From Nocardioides sp. URHA0032 (GTDB lineage Bacteria; Actinomycetota; Actinomycetes; Propionibacteriales; Nocardioidaceae): a DNA stretch of 64,000 bases. This document shows, piece by piece, positions 41,140 to 49,705 of the stretch; positions within the stretch are counted from its first letter, which is position 1; every line of letters starts with the position of its first letter. A model generated the notes under the pieces. It made no database searches, had not been told where the DNA came from, and saw only the letters and a list, made by a program, of their open reading frames with translations. The stretch spans positions 248,001 through 312,000 of the forward strand of contig NZ_JIAV01000020.1 in assembly GCF_000620645.1 (NCBI RefSeq). The letters run 5' to 3'. A program made the position numbers and the translations under genes.

Positions 41140-42630
41140 TCAGCTCGGACGGACGGTCTCCGGCTCCACGTCGGCCTCGGCCTCCGCCTGGGGACCGGGG
41201 ACGACGTGGGTCCGGACCCGCACGATCGGCACGAACGCCCCGACGACCGCGGCCCCGGCGGCGACGATCGCGAGGACGGCGAAGCCGTGGGTGTAACCGG
41301 ACTCGTGGGGGAACCCCGACGGCTGCACGTTCGCGGTGATGACGCTGGTGACCACGGCGGCGCCGATGGCGCCGCCGACGGTGCGGATGTTGGTGTTCAT
41401 GCCGGTCGCGACGCCGGTCTGGCTCTGCGGCACGGCGGCGACCACGAGGTTCGACATGGCGGCGAACGCGAGGCCGAACGCGAGGCCGAGGCCGCTGGTC
41501 GCGACGAGGACCTGCCAGATCTCGTCGTGGGCGAGCGTCAGCGCGAGGGTGGACGCTGCGGTCAGTGCCGCGCCGAACACCATCATCGCCTTGGACCCGA
41601 AGCGCACGGTCAGCCGGCCGGCCATCACCCCCGCGATGAACGACGCGACCGTCTGGGGGAGCAGCAGCAGGCCGGACTCGGTGACGCTCACGCCGAAGCC
41701 GTAGCCGGCGGACTCCGGCGTCTGGAGGAACTGCGGGAGGAACGCGTACGTCGCGTACATGCCGGCGCCGAACAGCAGCGCGACCAGGTTCACGGTCCAC
41801 ACGGTCGGGATCCGCATCATCTTCATGTCGACGAGCGGCTGGTCGCTGCGGGACTCCGCCCAGACCCAGACGACGAGGAGGATCGCGGCGATGACGAACA
41901 GACCGATCACCCGCGCCGACGACCAGCCCCACAGGTGACCCTCGGTGACGCCGACGAGGAGCGCGACGAGCCAGCCGGACATGAGCAGCGCCGTGCCGAC
42001 GTTGATCCGTCCGGGCGTGCGCTCCGGGGACTCGGGGACGTAGAAGGCGGCCGCGAGTGCGGCCACGACGGTCATCACCATCGGGATCCAGAACAGCCAG
42101 TGGTAGCTCAGCGCGTCGACGACCGGCCCGGCGATCACCAGGCCGACGCCGCCGCCCACCGCGAGCAGCGCGGACGCCGTACCGATGGCGCCGGCGACCT
42201 TCTCGCGCGGGAACTCGTCGCGGACGATGCCGAACGTCAGCGGCAGCACGCCGCCGCCGATGCCCTGCACCACCCGGGCAGCGATCATCACGCCGATGCT
42301 CGTGGCGATCGCGGCCATGAACGAGCCGACGGCGAGCGCGGCGAGCGCGACGACGAGCATCCGCTCCTTGCCGACCTTGTCGCCGACCCGGCCGATGATC
42401 GGGGTGAACACGCTCGCGGACAGCAGGTACGCCGTCAGCACCCAGCTCACGGTCGCCTGGTCGGTGCCGAGGCCGGCCTCGATGGTCGGGAGCACCGGGT
42501 TGACCATCGACTGGAGCAGCGAGAACGCTCCGACGCCGAGGCAGAGGACGGCGAAGGTGACGCGGTAGTCCGCGCGTCGTTCCAGGGGAGCGGTCACGTG
42601 GTGCCGCAACCGCGTGGCCGCCCGATTCAT
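41140..42630 (-). CDS. MFS transporter, DHA2 (14-helix) drug-efflux type
   Basis: A 496-residue membrane protein with about fourteen hydrophobic segments. Loop 2-3 reads GRVGDKVGKERML, and motif C-like GIGGGVLPLTFGIVRDEFP and AVGGGVGLVIAGPVVD segments follow, as in EmrB/QacA antiporters. It would export drugs or other amphiphiles. The MarR gene lies 80 bases downstream on the same strand. ATG 42630 is used; a GTG about eleven codons later is possible. The divergent methyltransferase starts only 20 bases away. Confidence 0.88.
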   Translation of the reverse strand: MNRAATRLRHHVTAPLERRADYRVTFAVLCLGVGAFSLLQSMVNPVLPTIEAGLGTDQATVSWVLTAYLLSASVFTPIIGRVGDKVGKERMLVVALAALAVGSFMAAIATSIGVMIAARVVQGIGGGVLPLTFGIVRDEFPREKVAGAIGTASALLAVGGGVGLVIAGPVVDALSYHWLFWIPMVMTVVAALAAAFYVPESPERTPGRINVGTALLMSGWLVALLVGVTEGHLWGWSSARVIGLFVIAAILLVVWVWAESRSDQPLVDMKMMRIPTVWTVNLVALLFGAGMYATYAFLPQFLQTPESAGYGFGVSVTESGLLLLPQTVASFIAGVMAGRLTVRFGSKAMMVFGAALTAASTLALTLAHDEIWQVLVATSGLGLAFGLAFAAMSNLVVAAVPQSQTGVATGMNTNIRTVGGAIGAAVVTSVITANVQPSGFPHESGYTHGFAVLAIVAAGAAVVGAFVPIVRVRTHVVPGPQAEAEADVEPETVRPS

Positions 42631-42649
42631 TCCGTAGCCTTGGCCCGTC

Positions 42650-43840
42650 ATGATCTGCGACCACTTCGATGCGGGCCGCTGCCGCTCGTGCAGCTGGCTC
42701 GGCACGCCGTACGACGCGCAGCTGGTCGCCAAGCAGCGGCAGGTCGAGGACCTGCTTCGCGGCCACCGGGTCGCGTGGGACGCGCCGGTCGCGAGCCCGC
42801 AGCTCGGCTTCCGCAACAAGGCGAAGATGGTCGTCCACGGCACGGTCGCCGAGCCGACGCTGGGGATCCTGAACCCGGCCGGCGCGGGGATCGACCTGCG
42901 CGACTGCCCGCTGCACACGGCCGGGATCCGGACCGCGCTCCCCGTCCTGGCCGCGTTCGTCACGCGGGCGGCGCTGACGCCGTACGACGTGCCCTCGCGC
43001 AGCGGTGAGCTGAAGCACCTGCTCGTGACGGAGTCGCCGGACGGCGAGCTGATGGTGCGGTTCGTGCTGCGATCGCAGGAGCCAGTCGCCCGGATCCGCA
43101 AGCACCTGCCGTGGCTCCAGGCGGAGCTGCCGGAGGTCGTGGTCGCGTCGGTGAACCTCCAGCCCGAGCACAAGGCGGTCCTCGAGGGGGAGCGGGAGAT
43201 CCCGCTGAGCCGGCAGGAGACGCTGACGATGCGGTTGACGGGGCTCGCGCTGCACCTGCGGCCGCAGAGCTTCTTCCAGACGAACACGCCGATGGCGGCC
43301 GAGCTGTACCGGCTCGGGCGGGAATGGGTGGCGGCGGTCTCGCCGCGGTCGGTGTGGGACCTGTACTCAGGAGTCGGGGGATTCGCCCTGGCGATCGCGG
43401 GCACCGGGGCCGACGTGACCGGCATCGAGATCAGCCGCGAGGCGGTGGCGTCGGCGACGCTGAGCTCAATGGAGATGGGCTCAATGGAGATGGGCTCAAT
43501 GGAGATGGGCTCAATGGAGATGGGCCCGACGGAGACGGGCGCCGCCGGGCAGGGCGCGGTGCGCTTCGAGGCGGGCGATGCGACGGCGTACGCCGTGGGC
43601 TCGACCGCACCGCCGGACCTCGTGGTCGTGAACCCGCCCCGCCGCGGCATCGGCCCCGAGCTGGCCGGCTGGCTGGAGTCGTCCGGGGTCGGGCACGTCC
43701 TGTACTCGAGCTGCAACGCGCAGACGCTGGCGAAGGACCTCGACGCGATGCCGTCGCTGCGGGCGGTCCGCGGCCGGCTGCTGGACATGTTCCCGAACAC
43801 CGCCCACTACGAGGTGCTCACGCTCCTGGAGCGGGCGTGA
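42650..43840 (+). CDS. RlmC/RumB-like 23S rRNA (uracil-C5)-methyltransferase with a pentapeptide-repeat insertion
   Basis: A 396-residue RNA m5U methyltransferase of the TrmA/RumA family. Four Cys (ICDHFDAGRCRSCSW and DCPLH) would hold a 4Fe-4S cluster; then come the SAM motif DLYSGVGGFALA (about 242-253), NPPRRG (about 329) and the catalytic Cys in YSSCNAQTL (about 355). Between motif I and RFEAGDA lies an insertion of SMEMG pentapeptides (about 273-297) not expected in the family. It sits on a loop after the helix ISREAVASATL and may be tolerated. Short length, without a TRAM domain, favours RlmC. Confidence 0.88.
   Translation: MICDHFDAGRCRSCSWLGTPYDAQLVAKQRQVEDLLRGHRVAWDAPVASPQLGFRNKAKMVVHGTVAEPTLGILNPAGAGIDLRDCPLHTAGIRTALPVLAAFVTRAALTPYDVPSRSGELKHLLVTESPDGELMVRFVLRSQEPVARIRKHLPWLQAELPEVVVASVNLQPEHKAVLEGEREIPLSRQETLTMRLTGLALHLRPQSFFQTNTPMAAELYRLGREWVAAVSPRSVWDLYSGVGGFALAIAGTGADVTGIEISREAVASATLSSMEMGSMEMGSMEMGSMEMGPTETGAAGQGAVRFEAGDATAYAVGSTAPPDLVVVNPPRRGIGPELAGWLESSGVGHVLYSSCNAQTLAKDLDAMPSLRAVRGRLLDMFPNTAHYEVLTLLERA
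43466..43540 (+). repeat. 15-bp tandem repeat inside the methyltransferase gene
   Basis: Four exact copies of TCAATGGAGATGGGC (43466-43525) and a fifth degenerate copy (CCGACGGAGACGGGC), in frame. The first four copies have unusually low GC and identical codons, indicating recent expansion by slippage. Confidence 0.97.
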
Positions 43841-44208
43841 GCGACCCGCGCGCACGGCTCGAGGCGGAGCACCGGCGGACGGCGGCGCGGCTCGCGGCGC
43901 TGCGCGGGGACCACCGCGGGTTCGTCGAGGCGTCGAAGGACTCGAACGCCGACGACGAGCACGACCCCGAGGGCGCCACGATCGCGTTCGAGCGGTCCCA
44001 GGTCGCGGCACTGGTGCGGCAGGCCGAGGAGCACCTGGCCGCGGTCGAGGCGGCGCTCGCGCGGGTGGACGCCGGGACCTACGGGGTGTGTGCCGTCTGC
44101 GGCCGGGAGATCCCGGCCGAGCGGCTCGAGGCCCGGCCGACGGCGGCGACCTGCGTCGCGTGCGCTACTTCGGGGGCAGCGACCGGGCGTAGGTCACCCC
44201 GACGTTGA
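43837..44208 (+). CDS. TraR/DksA-type zinc-finger protein
   Basis: A 123-residue protein: a helical hairpin region (about 1-80, with RLEAEHRRTAARLAALRGD and VAALVRQAEEHLAAVEAALARVDAGTYG) followed by the zinc finger C-x2-C-x17-C-x2-C (CAVCGREIPAERLEARPTAATCVAC). DksA-like proteins bind RNA polymerase through its secondary channel. The GTG start overlaps the methyltransferase stop (GTGA). The 3' end overlaps the convergent TfoX-domain gene by 44 bases. Confidence 0.88.
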   Translation: MSDPRARLEAEHRRTAARLAALRGDHRGFVEASKDSNADDEHDPEGATIAFERSQVAALVRQAEEHLAAVEAALARVDAGTYGVCAVCGREIPAERLEARPTAATCVACATSGAATGRRSPRR

Positions 44209-44497
44209 CCCAGCGCCGGAGCTCGACGTCGGTGCCCACGCCCTCGGGGACGACGCGCAGCCAGCCGTTCATCGCCCGCCCGCGCATCACGAACGGGTCG
44301 GTGTGCGGGTGCGCGAGGTGCTGCTCGGCCTCGTCCGGGTCGACCCGGAGCAGCAGCCCGCCCTCGTGACTGGCAGCGACCGCCATGTTCCCGCCGACGA
44401 GGAAGGCCAGGCCGCCGAACATCTTCTGCTCGGTCACGCCCGGCTCGCCCTCGACGAGCTCGCGGATCCGCTCGGCCAGCCGCTCGTCGTACGCCAT
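44165..44497 (-). CDS. TfoX N-terminal domain protein
   Basis: A 110-residue protein with the TfoX/Sxy N-terminal domain: MAYDERLAERIRELVEGE, VTEQKMFGGLAFLVGGNMAVAASHEGGLLLRVDP and a later MRGRAMNGWLRV. In enterobacteria the domain occurs in a competence regulator; stand-alone actinobacterial forms have no proven role. CACAAT six bases before ATG 44497 fits a leaderless start. Confidence 0.87.
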   Translation of the reverse strand: MAYDERLAERIRELVEGEPGVTEQKMFGGLAFLVGGNMAVAASHEGGLLLRVDPDEAEQHLAHPHTDPFVMRGRAMNGWLRVVPEGVGTDVELRRWVNVGVTYARSLPPK

Positions 44498-44521
44498 GCC
44501 TCGATTGTGGGACCCTCGAGC

Positions 44522-45364
44522 ATGAGCATGGGAGAGGTGAGCGGCGCGTCGGTCTCGCTCGGGGCGGCGTTCCGGCCCGAGACCATCGGCGATGCCGCGG
44601 TCGCGCAGATGATCGCGGTGCTCGACGCCCAGGACGCCGCGCCGTCGATCGAACGACTGCGGGCGTGGATGCTGGCCGCGGGCGACGTACGGCGCGGGGA
44701 GGCCTGCGTGGACGTCGGCAGCGGCACGGGGACCATGACCCGCCGGCTCGCGGCCCTGGCCGGACCGGACGGCCGGGCGCTCGGCGTGGAGCCGAACGGC
44801 ATGCTGCGCGTGGTGGCGGAGGCCCGGGCCGGGGAGGTCGACTCGGCCGCGGAGTTCTGCCAGGGCCTGGCGACCGAGATCCCGTTGCCCGACGAGAGCG
44901 TCGACGTGCTGTGGTGCGAGCGGGTGCTCCAGCACGTGCCGGAGCCGGCAGCGGCCATCGCGGAGTTCGGGCGGGTGCTGCGGCCCGGCGGTCGGGCGCT
45001 GCTGCTCGACTCCGACCACGAGTCCCGCGTCGAGTCCGACGTCGACCCGGCGGTGTCGCGGGCGATGACGACGGCGTTCATGGGCCAGCTCGCGAACCCG
45101 AGCGCCGCGCGCAACATCCCGCGCCAGGCGATCCAGGCGGGCCTGTCGGTCGACCCCGACGTCGGCTCGTCGGCGCTCGTCCAGTCACAGGACATGCTGC
45201 TCCGCTCGGACCTGAGCCGGATGTCGGCCGAGCAGGCGGTCGGCGACGGCACGATCACGCCCGAGCAGGCCGCGGCGGCCCTGGCCGCGCAGGCCGAGGC
45301 GGCGCGGAACGGCTGGGCCTTCTGGGCGGTCACGGTCTTCGGATTCGTCTGCCGCAAGGACTGA
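44522..45364 (+). CDS. SAM-dependent methyltransferase (class I, UbiE/arsenite-methyltransferase-like)
   Basis: A 280-residue methyltransferase: motif I VDVGSGTGTMTRRLA (about 64-78), acidic loop LGVEPNGM, motif II-like PDESVDVLWCERVLQHVPEP (about 123-142) and LRPGGRALLLDSDHE. An N-terminal helical region probably binds the substrate, which is unknown. It is followed after ten bases by a secreted-protein gene with its own ribosome site. Confidence 0.85.
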   Translation: MSMGEVSGASVSLGAAFRPETIGDAAVAQMIAVLDAQDAAPSIERLRAWMLAAGDVRRGEACVDVGSGTGTMTRRLAALAGPDGRALGVEPNGMLRVVAEARAGEVDSAAEFCQGLATEIPLPDESVDVLWCERVLQHVPEPAAAIAEFGRVLRPGGRALLLDSDHESRVESDVDPAVSRAMTTAFMGQLANPSAARNIPRQAIQAGLSVDPDVGSSALVQSQDMLLRSDLSRMSAEQAVGDGTITPEQAAAALAAQAEAARNGWAFWAVTVFGFVCRKD

Positions 45365-45374
45365 GGAGGACACT

Positions 45375-45923
45375 GTGGGAATGCGCCGTCTGCTCCTCGC
45401 CCCGGTGGCACTCATGGCGCTCGCGACCGCCGCGCCCGCCGCGCCGGCCGTCGCCTCGGCGCCGCCGACCGAGCGGACCATCACGGACCCGGTCGAGCCG
45501 CACAAGGCCTACGACATCGTCTCGGTGACGCTGAAGGCCGCCTCGGCGGCGGGCCGCAAGGCTCGGGTGACGGTGGTGCACGGCCGCCGGGTCGACGTCG
45601 GCGACGGCATCGACGTCTGGGTCGACAGCGACGGCGACCGGGTGCCCGACCTGTTCATCACCGGGGTGTCCTTCAGCGAGTACGGCGTCTACAGGGCCCG
45701 CGACTGGGACCGCCACCACCGGGACATCAGCGACCGTGGGTGCGCCTCGGTGCGGATGATCGGGACGAAGTCGGTGATCCGGTTCGACCCGAGCTGCCTC
45801 GGTCCCTCCGAGCGGTTCTCGGTGTCCGTGCGGTCGCACGTCCAGGACCGGGCGGCCCGCACCGACGACTACGTCCCTGGGGTCCACCGGCTGACGAAGC
45901 GGGTCCTCTCCTACACCGGCTGA
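45375..45923 (+). CDS. Secreted hypothetical protein
   Basis: A 182-residue protein with a signal peptide (1-27, ending AVASA) and a beta-rich mature part with two Cys and an Asp-rich loop (VWVDSDGDRVPDLFITG, which resembles a calcium-binding turn). I do not recognise a family with a known role. GGAGGA precedes GTG 45375. It probably shares a transcript with the methyltransferase. Confidence 0.75.
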   Translation: MGMRRLLLAPVALMALATAAPAAPAVASAPPTERTITDPVEPHKAYDIVSVTLKAASAAGRKARVTVVHGRRVDVGDGIDVWVDSDGDRVPDLFITGVSFSEYGVYRARDWDRHHRDISDRGCASVRMIGTKSVIRFDPSCLGPSERFSVSVRSHVQDRAARTDDYVPGVHRLTKRVLSYTG

Positions 45924-45946
45924 GCCACTCGAGTCCCAGGCCCGGC

Positions 45947-45975
45947 CCGGTGCCGCGCTCGGGACGCGGCGCCGG
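45947..45975 (+). terminator. Terminator-like hairpin
   Basis: CCGGTGCCGCG pairs with CGCGGCGCCGG (one G-U) around a 7-base loop, 24 bases after the secreted-protein stop. The rest of the gap to 46114 shows only the -10 CAGACT of the next gene. Confidence 0.7.
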
Positions 45976-46114
45976 ACCGGGTGGTCGGTCCCAGCCTCAG
46001 TCGTTCTGCTCCGGAGACCCCGATCAGCCAAGGCGTTGGCGGGCGGGGACCGCTACGTCAATTCCGGGTAACTGCCGCGCGGCCGCCCGCCCACCGGCTT
46101 GTCAGACTGTGTCC

Positions 46115-47104
46115 ATGGAGCAGCGCGTCCTCGGAAGGACCGGCCGCGAGGTCTCGGTCGTCGGTCTCGGCACCTGGCAGCTCGGCGCCGACTGGGGCAC
46201 GGTCTCCGAGGCCGACGCGCATGCCGTGCTGGAGGCGTCGGTCGAGTCCGGGGTGACGTTCCTCGACACCGCTGACGTGTACGGCGACGGCCGCAGCGAG
46301 GAGATCATCGGGACCTTCCTGCGGACCCACCCCGACGTGTTCGTCGCGACCAAGATGGGGCGCCGGATGGAGCAGGAGCCGGACAACTACCGGCTCGACA
46401 ACTTCCGCTCCTGGATCGACCGCTCCCGGCGCGGACTCGGCGTGGACAGGCTGGACCTGGTGCAGCTGCACTGCCCGCCGACGGAGGTGGTCGAGGCGGA
46501 CCGGATCTACGACGACCTCGACACGCTGGTGGCCGAGGGCGACATCGCGGCGTACGGCCTGAGCGTCGAGACCGTCGACCAGGCGCTGGCGGCGATCGCG
46601 CGGCCGCACGTCGCCACGGTGCAGATCATCCTGAACGCGTTCCGGCTCAAGCCCCTGGACGAGGTGCTGCCCGCGGCTGCTGCGGCCGGGGTCGGCGTCA
46701 TCGCGCGCGTGCCCTTGGCGTCCGGCCTGCTGTCGGGGAAGTACGACCGGTCGACGACGTTCGCCGCCGACGACCACCGCACCTACAACCGCGACGGCAG
46801 CGCGTTCGACGTGGGTGAGACGTTCTCGGGCGTGGACTTCGCGGTCGGCGTGGAGGCCGCGCAGGCCTTCGTCGACCTGATCGACACGGTCGGCCCCACG
46901 GGGCTCAGCCCCGCCGAGGTGGCCCTCGCGTGGGTCTGGCAGCAGCCCGGCGTCACGACGGTCATCCCCGGTGCCCGCAACGCCCAGCAGGCGCGCGCGA
47001 ACGCCGCCGCCGGCGATGCGGACCCGCTCCCGCCGGCGTTCCTCGACGGGGTGCGGGACCTGTACGACCGGTACTTCCGGGCGGCCGTGCACGAGCGCTG
47101 GTAG
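46115..47104 (+). CDS. Aldo/keto reductase
   Basis: A 329-residue TIM-barrel oxidoreductase: start VLGRTGREVSVVGLGTWQLG, catalytic Asp/Tyr segment FLDTADVYGDGRSEEIIG, Lys in VATKMGRR and His in LVQLHCPP; NADPH site VIPGARNAQQARANAAA. It reduces carbonyl compounds; the substrate is unknown. CAGACT six bases before ATG 46115 suggests a leaderless transcript. Confidence 0.92.
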   Translation: MEQRVLGRTGREVSVVGLGTWQLGADWGTVSEADAHAVLEASVESGVTFLDTADVYGDGRSEEIIGTFLRTHPDVFVATKMGRRMEQEPDNYRLDNFRSWIDRSRRGLGVDRLDLVQLHCPPTEVVEADRIYDDLDTLVAEGDIAAYGLSVETVDQALAAIARPHVATVQIILNAFRLKPLDEVLPAAAAAGVGVIARVPLASGLLSGKYDRSTTFAADDHRTYNRDGSAFDVGETFSGVDFAVGVEAAQAFVDLIDTVGPTGLSPAEVALAWVWQQPGVTTVIPGARNAQQARANAAAGDADPLPPAFLDGVRDLYDRYFRAAVHERW

Positions 47105-47126
47105 GGCCGGTTCACCTCCGGGGTGG

Positions 47127-47282
47127 TCAGGCGAGCAGCTTGCGGAGCCGGGCACCGGCCTGGAACCGGTGCTGCCGGCGGCGCAGGTCGCCGCGGCGGC
47201 TGCGGATCCGGCCGAGCTCGTCGACCTCGAGGTGGGTCAGCATCAGGGCGGTGGTGGGGTCGATGTTCAGTGAGGCGATCAT
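47127..47282 (-). CDS. Small basic protein, unknown
   Basis: A 51-residue frame (IASLNIDPTTALMLTHLEVDELGRIRSRR...) ending in a highly basic helix (RRRQHRFQAGARLRKLL). The frame is open upstream, but the ATG at 47282 begins the sensible part. No family is recognised. Composition and a clear amphipathic pattern favour a real gene. Confidence 0.45.
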   Translation of the reverse strand: MIASLNIDPTTALMLTHLEVDELGRIRSRRGDLRRRQHRFQAGARLRKLLA

Positions 47283-47380
47283 GAGGACGACGGTGCGCGC
47301 CTGAGGTGGTCGCCCACATCGGGCGACCTCCTTAGATCCCCCTGTCGGGTACCTCAGACTCCGGTCTAGGCTGGGTGCCG

Positions 47381-47797
47381 ATGAGCGCCGAGGACTACTG
47401 CGACCTGTGTGACCTCCCGAAGTCCCAGTGCATCCACGGGAACCCACCGGCGCCCCCGCCGCCGCGCGCGACGGCCCGGACGGCGACGCCGCGGGCCGGC
47501 AGGCCGGTCGTCAAGAAGGCCGCGCCGAGCCGGTCGGTGCCGCGCAAGTGGACGCCGCCGGAGGCGTTCCGGCCCGACATCGTGGCGGTGCTGGAGGAGG
47601 CCGGTGGCCAGCTCGAGCAGGAGGAGCTGTTCCGGGCGCTGGAGGACCGGATGGCCGAGCGTCTCACCGAGGCGGACCACCAGACGACGCCCGAGGGCGA
47701 GCTGCGGTGGCGGTACGCCGCCCGCCGGGCGCGCCAGGCCCTGATCGCCGACGGCGAGATGACCAAGGGCCGGCCGGGCGTCTGGTCGCTGGGATGA
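47381..47797 (+). CDS. Zinc-knuckle plus Mrr-N-like winged-helix protein
   Basis: A 138-residue protein. The N-terminus (CDLCDLPKSQCIHG) looks like a zinc site, followed by a Pro/Ala/Arg linker. The C-terminal half (RPDIVAVLEEAGGQLEQEELFRALEDRMAERLTEADHQTTPEGELRWRYAARRARQALIADGEM) resembles the winged-helix Mrr_N domain found in front of restriction nucleases. There is no nuclease domain. TAGGCT lies eight bases before ATG 47381. It is coupled to the DUF2237 gene by an ATGA overlap. Confidence 0.75.
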   Translation: MSAEDYCDLCDLPKSQCIHGNPPAPPPPRATARTATPRAGRPVVKKAAPSRSVPRKWTPPEAFRPDIVAVLEEAGGQLEQEELFRALEDRMAERLTEADHQTTPEGELRWRYAARRARQALIADGEMTKGRPGVWSLG

Positions 47798-48195
47798 CCG
47801 GGCAGCCGGACGAGGTCAACGTCCTCGGCGGCGTCCTGGAGCCCTGCGGGACCGACCCGGTCACCGGCTACTTCCGCGACGGCAGCTGCCGCTGCGGGTC
47901 CGAGGACATCGGCCTGCACGCCGTGTGCGCGGTGATGACCGAGGAGTTCCTCGCCCACCAGCAGGCGGTCGGGAACGACCTGTCGACGCCGCGACCCGAG
48001 TACGCCTTCGCGGGCCTGCACCCCGGCGACCGCTGGTGCGTGGTCGCCGCGCGGTGGCTGCAGGCGTACGCGGACGGGTTCGCCGCGCCCGTCGTGCTCG
48101 CCGCTACGAACCAGCGGGCGCTCGAGATCGTCCCGCTGCGCGCGCTCGAGGAGCACTCCGTCGACGTCCCCGGGGACCCCGGCTCGTTGCTCTGA
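47794..48195 (+). CDS. DUF2237 family protein
   Basis: A 133-residue protein of the widespread DUF2237 family: NVLGGVLEPCGTDPVTGYFRDGSCRCGSEDIGLHAVCAVMT, then GNDLSTPRPEYAFAGLHPGDRWCVVAARWLQA. The conserved Cys and His residues suggest metal binding. The function is unknown. It overlaps the upstream gene by four bases. Confidence 0.9.
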   Translation: MTGQPDEVNVLGGVLEPCGTDPVTGYFRDGSCRCGSEDIGLHAVCAVMTEEFLAHQQAVGNDLSTPRPEYAFAGLHPGDRWCVVAARWLQAYADGFAAPVVLAATNQRALEIVPLRALEEHSVDVPGDPGSLL

Positions 48196-48212
48196 CTCCC
48201 CGTTGATCTGAC

Positions 48213-48827
48213 TCAGGGCACGACCGAACAGCCGGGTGGCAGCGGCTGACGTCCGGTGAGCGCGAGCAGCACGTCGGTGCCGAGGCCCAGCTCGAGGGCG
48301 CTGGCGCTCGCGAGCTCGAGCGCCTCGGCGAGCGCGACGGTCGGCGGCGTGAACGCCAGCCCGGTCGCCCGGGCGATGTCCAGGCAGTGCACGGTCAGCT
48401 CGAAGGTGCGGGTCGGGAGGTAGTCGCTCACCCGCATCCCGCCGGCGATGGTCTCCACCACCGGGTCGCCGTCGAGTGCGGCCAGCGCCGCGTCGGCGTC
48501 GGCCCGGTGCTGGTGGAGGGCGGCGACCGGGTCGTCGCCGAGGGCCTGCCCGGCGTCCACCCCGCGCTGGTCGATGGCCGCGGTCGTCTCCGCCGTGGCG
48601 AACCGGTCGACCGCGACGTAGTACGCCGCCGGCGACGCCACCGCGACGGTGTCGGCGCGGGTGCGGAGGTAGGTCGCCACGGTCACCAGCGAGCGGCCCG
48701 TGTGCCCGATCAGCGAGCGCAGGTCCCAGTCGCCGAGCCCCGGTCCGTCGTACCGCTCCCGAGGGACGGCGCCGACGAGGTCGAGGAACGCGTCGGCGGC
48801 GGCGTCGAAGCTGGCGCGGGGCTGCAT
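48213..48827 (-). CDS. Maleylpyruvate-isomerase/DinB-fold mycothiol-dependent enzyme-like protein (TIGR03083)
   Basis: A 204-residue four-helix protein: FDAAADAFLDLVGAVPRERYDGPGLGDWDLRSLIGHTGRSL at the start, with the His of the GHT segment a likely metal ligand, and TFELTVHCLDIARATG later. The group uses mycothiol, the actinobacterial thiol. The substrate is unknown. GAGAAT six bases before ATG 48827 could be a -10 element. Confidence 0.85.
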   Translation of the reverse strand: MQPRASFDAAADAFLDLVGAVPRERYDGPGLGDWDLRSLIGHTGRSLVTVATYLRTRADTVAVASPAAYYVAVDRFATAETTAAIDQRGVDAGQALGDDPVAALHQHRADADAALAALDGDPVVETIAGGMRVSDYLPTRTFELTVHCLDIARATGLAFTPPTVALAEALELASASALELGLGTDVLLALTGRQPLPPGCSVVP

Positions 48828-48899
48828 GCCGCCATTCTCACAGCCGGGGGAGATTAATTCGGAGGCGCGGAGACAGGCTCCGGGCGCACGATGGGGGAC

Positions 48900-49034
48900 A
48901 TGAACGGGCAGCTCGCGCGGCACCGGGCCTGGCACGCGCTCACCGGGGAGCAGAAGCAGCTGCGCCTCGACGAGCTCCGCCGCCGCCAGCAGGCGCAGAT
49001 CGAGATGGAGCTGCGGTTCCTCCGCCGAGCCTGA
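48900..49034 (+). CDS. Small helical protein, 44 residues (paralogue of the one at 52279)
   Basis: MNGQLARHRAWHALTGEQ followed by KQLRLDELRRRQQAQIEMELRFLRRA: a charged, amphipathic helical protein. It aligns with the 46-residue protein at 52279 over its whole length (W-x-A-L, K-Q-x-R-L, L-R-R, Q-I/V-E-x-E). Both are preceded by a similar GCGCAC...GATGGG sequence. Conservation between two copies in one window supports coding. The function is unknown. Confidence 0.75.
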   Translation: MNGQLARHRAWHALTGEQKQLRLDELRRRQQAQIEMELRFLRRA

Positions 49035-49143
49035 CTCCCACAGCCGGTCCAGTCCAGTGGGGTTTCGTCCCTCGCGGGGCCGGACGCGGATTAGCGTTTG
49101 CCGACGCCAATCGGCGACCGGCTCCCTGAGGAGGGACCTCTCC

Positions 49144-49647
49144 ATGACCGACACCAACGAACCCCTACCGACCCAGTCGGCGGTTCCGCCGCCGTACGAA
49201 GCGGCCCCGGCCGCACCCGCGGCCGTTCCCGCGATGGCGGGCGGCGCCGCAGCCGCGCCGTACGCCGTCCCGAGCGGTGCGCCGCTGGGCAAGATCCGCA
49301 GCACGGGCACCTGCGTGCTGCTCACGATCGTGACGCTCGGCATCTACTCCTGGTACTGGTGGTACAAGACGCACGACGAGATGAAGCGTCACTCCGGCGA
49401 CGGCATCGGCGGACCGATCGCCCTGCTCCTCGCGGTCGTGGTCGGCATCGTGATGCCGTTCATCACCTCGGCGGAGGTCGGCAAGCTCTACGAGCGCGAC
49501 GGCAGGCCCGCGCCGGTCAAGGCCGCGACCGGCCTGTGGTACCTGCTGCTCGGCTGGCTGTTCCTCATCGGCGCGATCGTGTGGTTCGTGAAGACGAACG
49601 GCGCGCTGAACGACTACTGGCGCTCGAAGGGCGCCCGCGAGGACTGA
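49144..49647 (+). CDS. DUF4234 family membrane protein
   Basis: A 167-residue protein: an Ala/Pro-rich N-terminus (1-45), then hydrophobic helices containing GTCVLLTIVTLGIYSWYWWYKTHDEMKRHSGDGIGGPIALLLAVV and GLWYLLLGWLFLIGAIVWFVKTNGALNDYWRSKGA, the DUF4234 pattern. Its role is unknown. GAGGAGGGA precedes the ATG, and a hairpin follows. Confidence 0.88.
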   Translation: MTDTNEPLPTQSAVPPPYEAAPAAPAAVPAMAGGAAAAPYAVPSGAPLGKIRSTGTCVLLTIVTLGIYSWYWWYKTHDEMKRHSGDGIGGPIALLLAVVVGIVMPFITSAEVGKLYERDGRPAPVKAATGLWYLLLGWLFLIGAIVWFVKTNGALNDYWRSKGARED

Positions 49648-49669
49648 GCCTCGCTTTCGGGACGTCGAG

Positions 49670-49698
49670 CGGGCGAGGCCTTCGGTTGGCCTCGCCCG
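49670..49698 (+). terminator. Terminator-like hairpin
   Basis: CGGGCGAGGCC-N7-GGCCTCGCCCG, a perfect 11-bp stem, between the DUF4234 gene and the convergent presumptive immunity gene. It may serve both directions. Confidence 0.8.
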
Positions 49699-49705
49699 TG
49701 TGACG

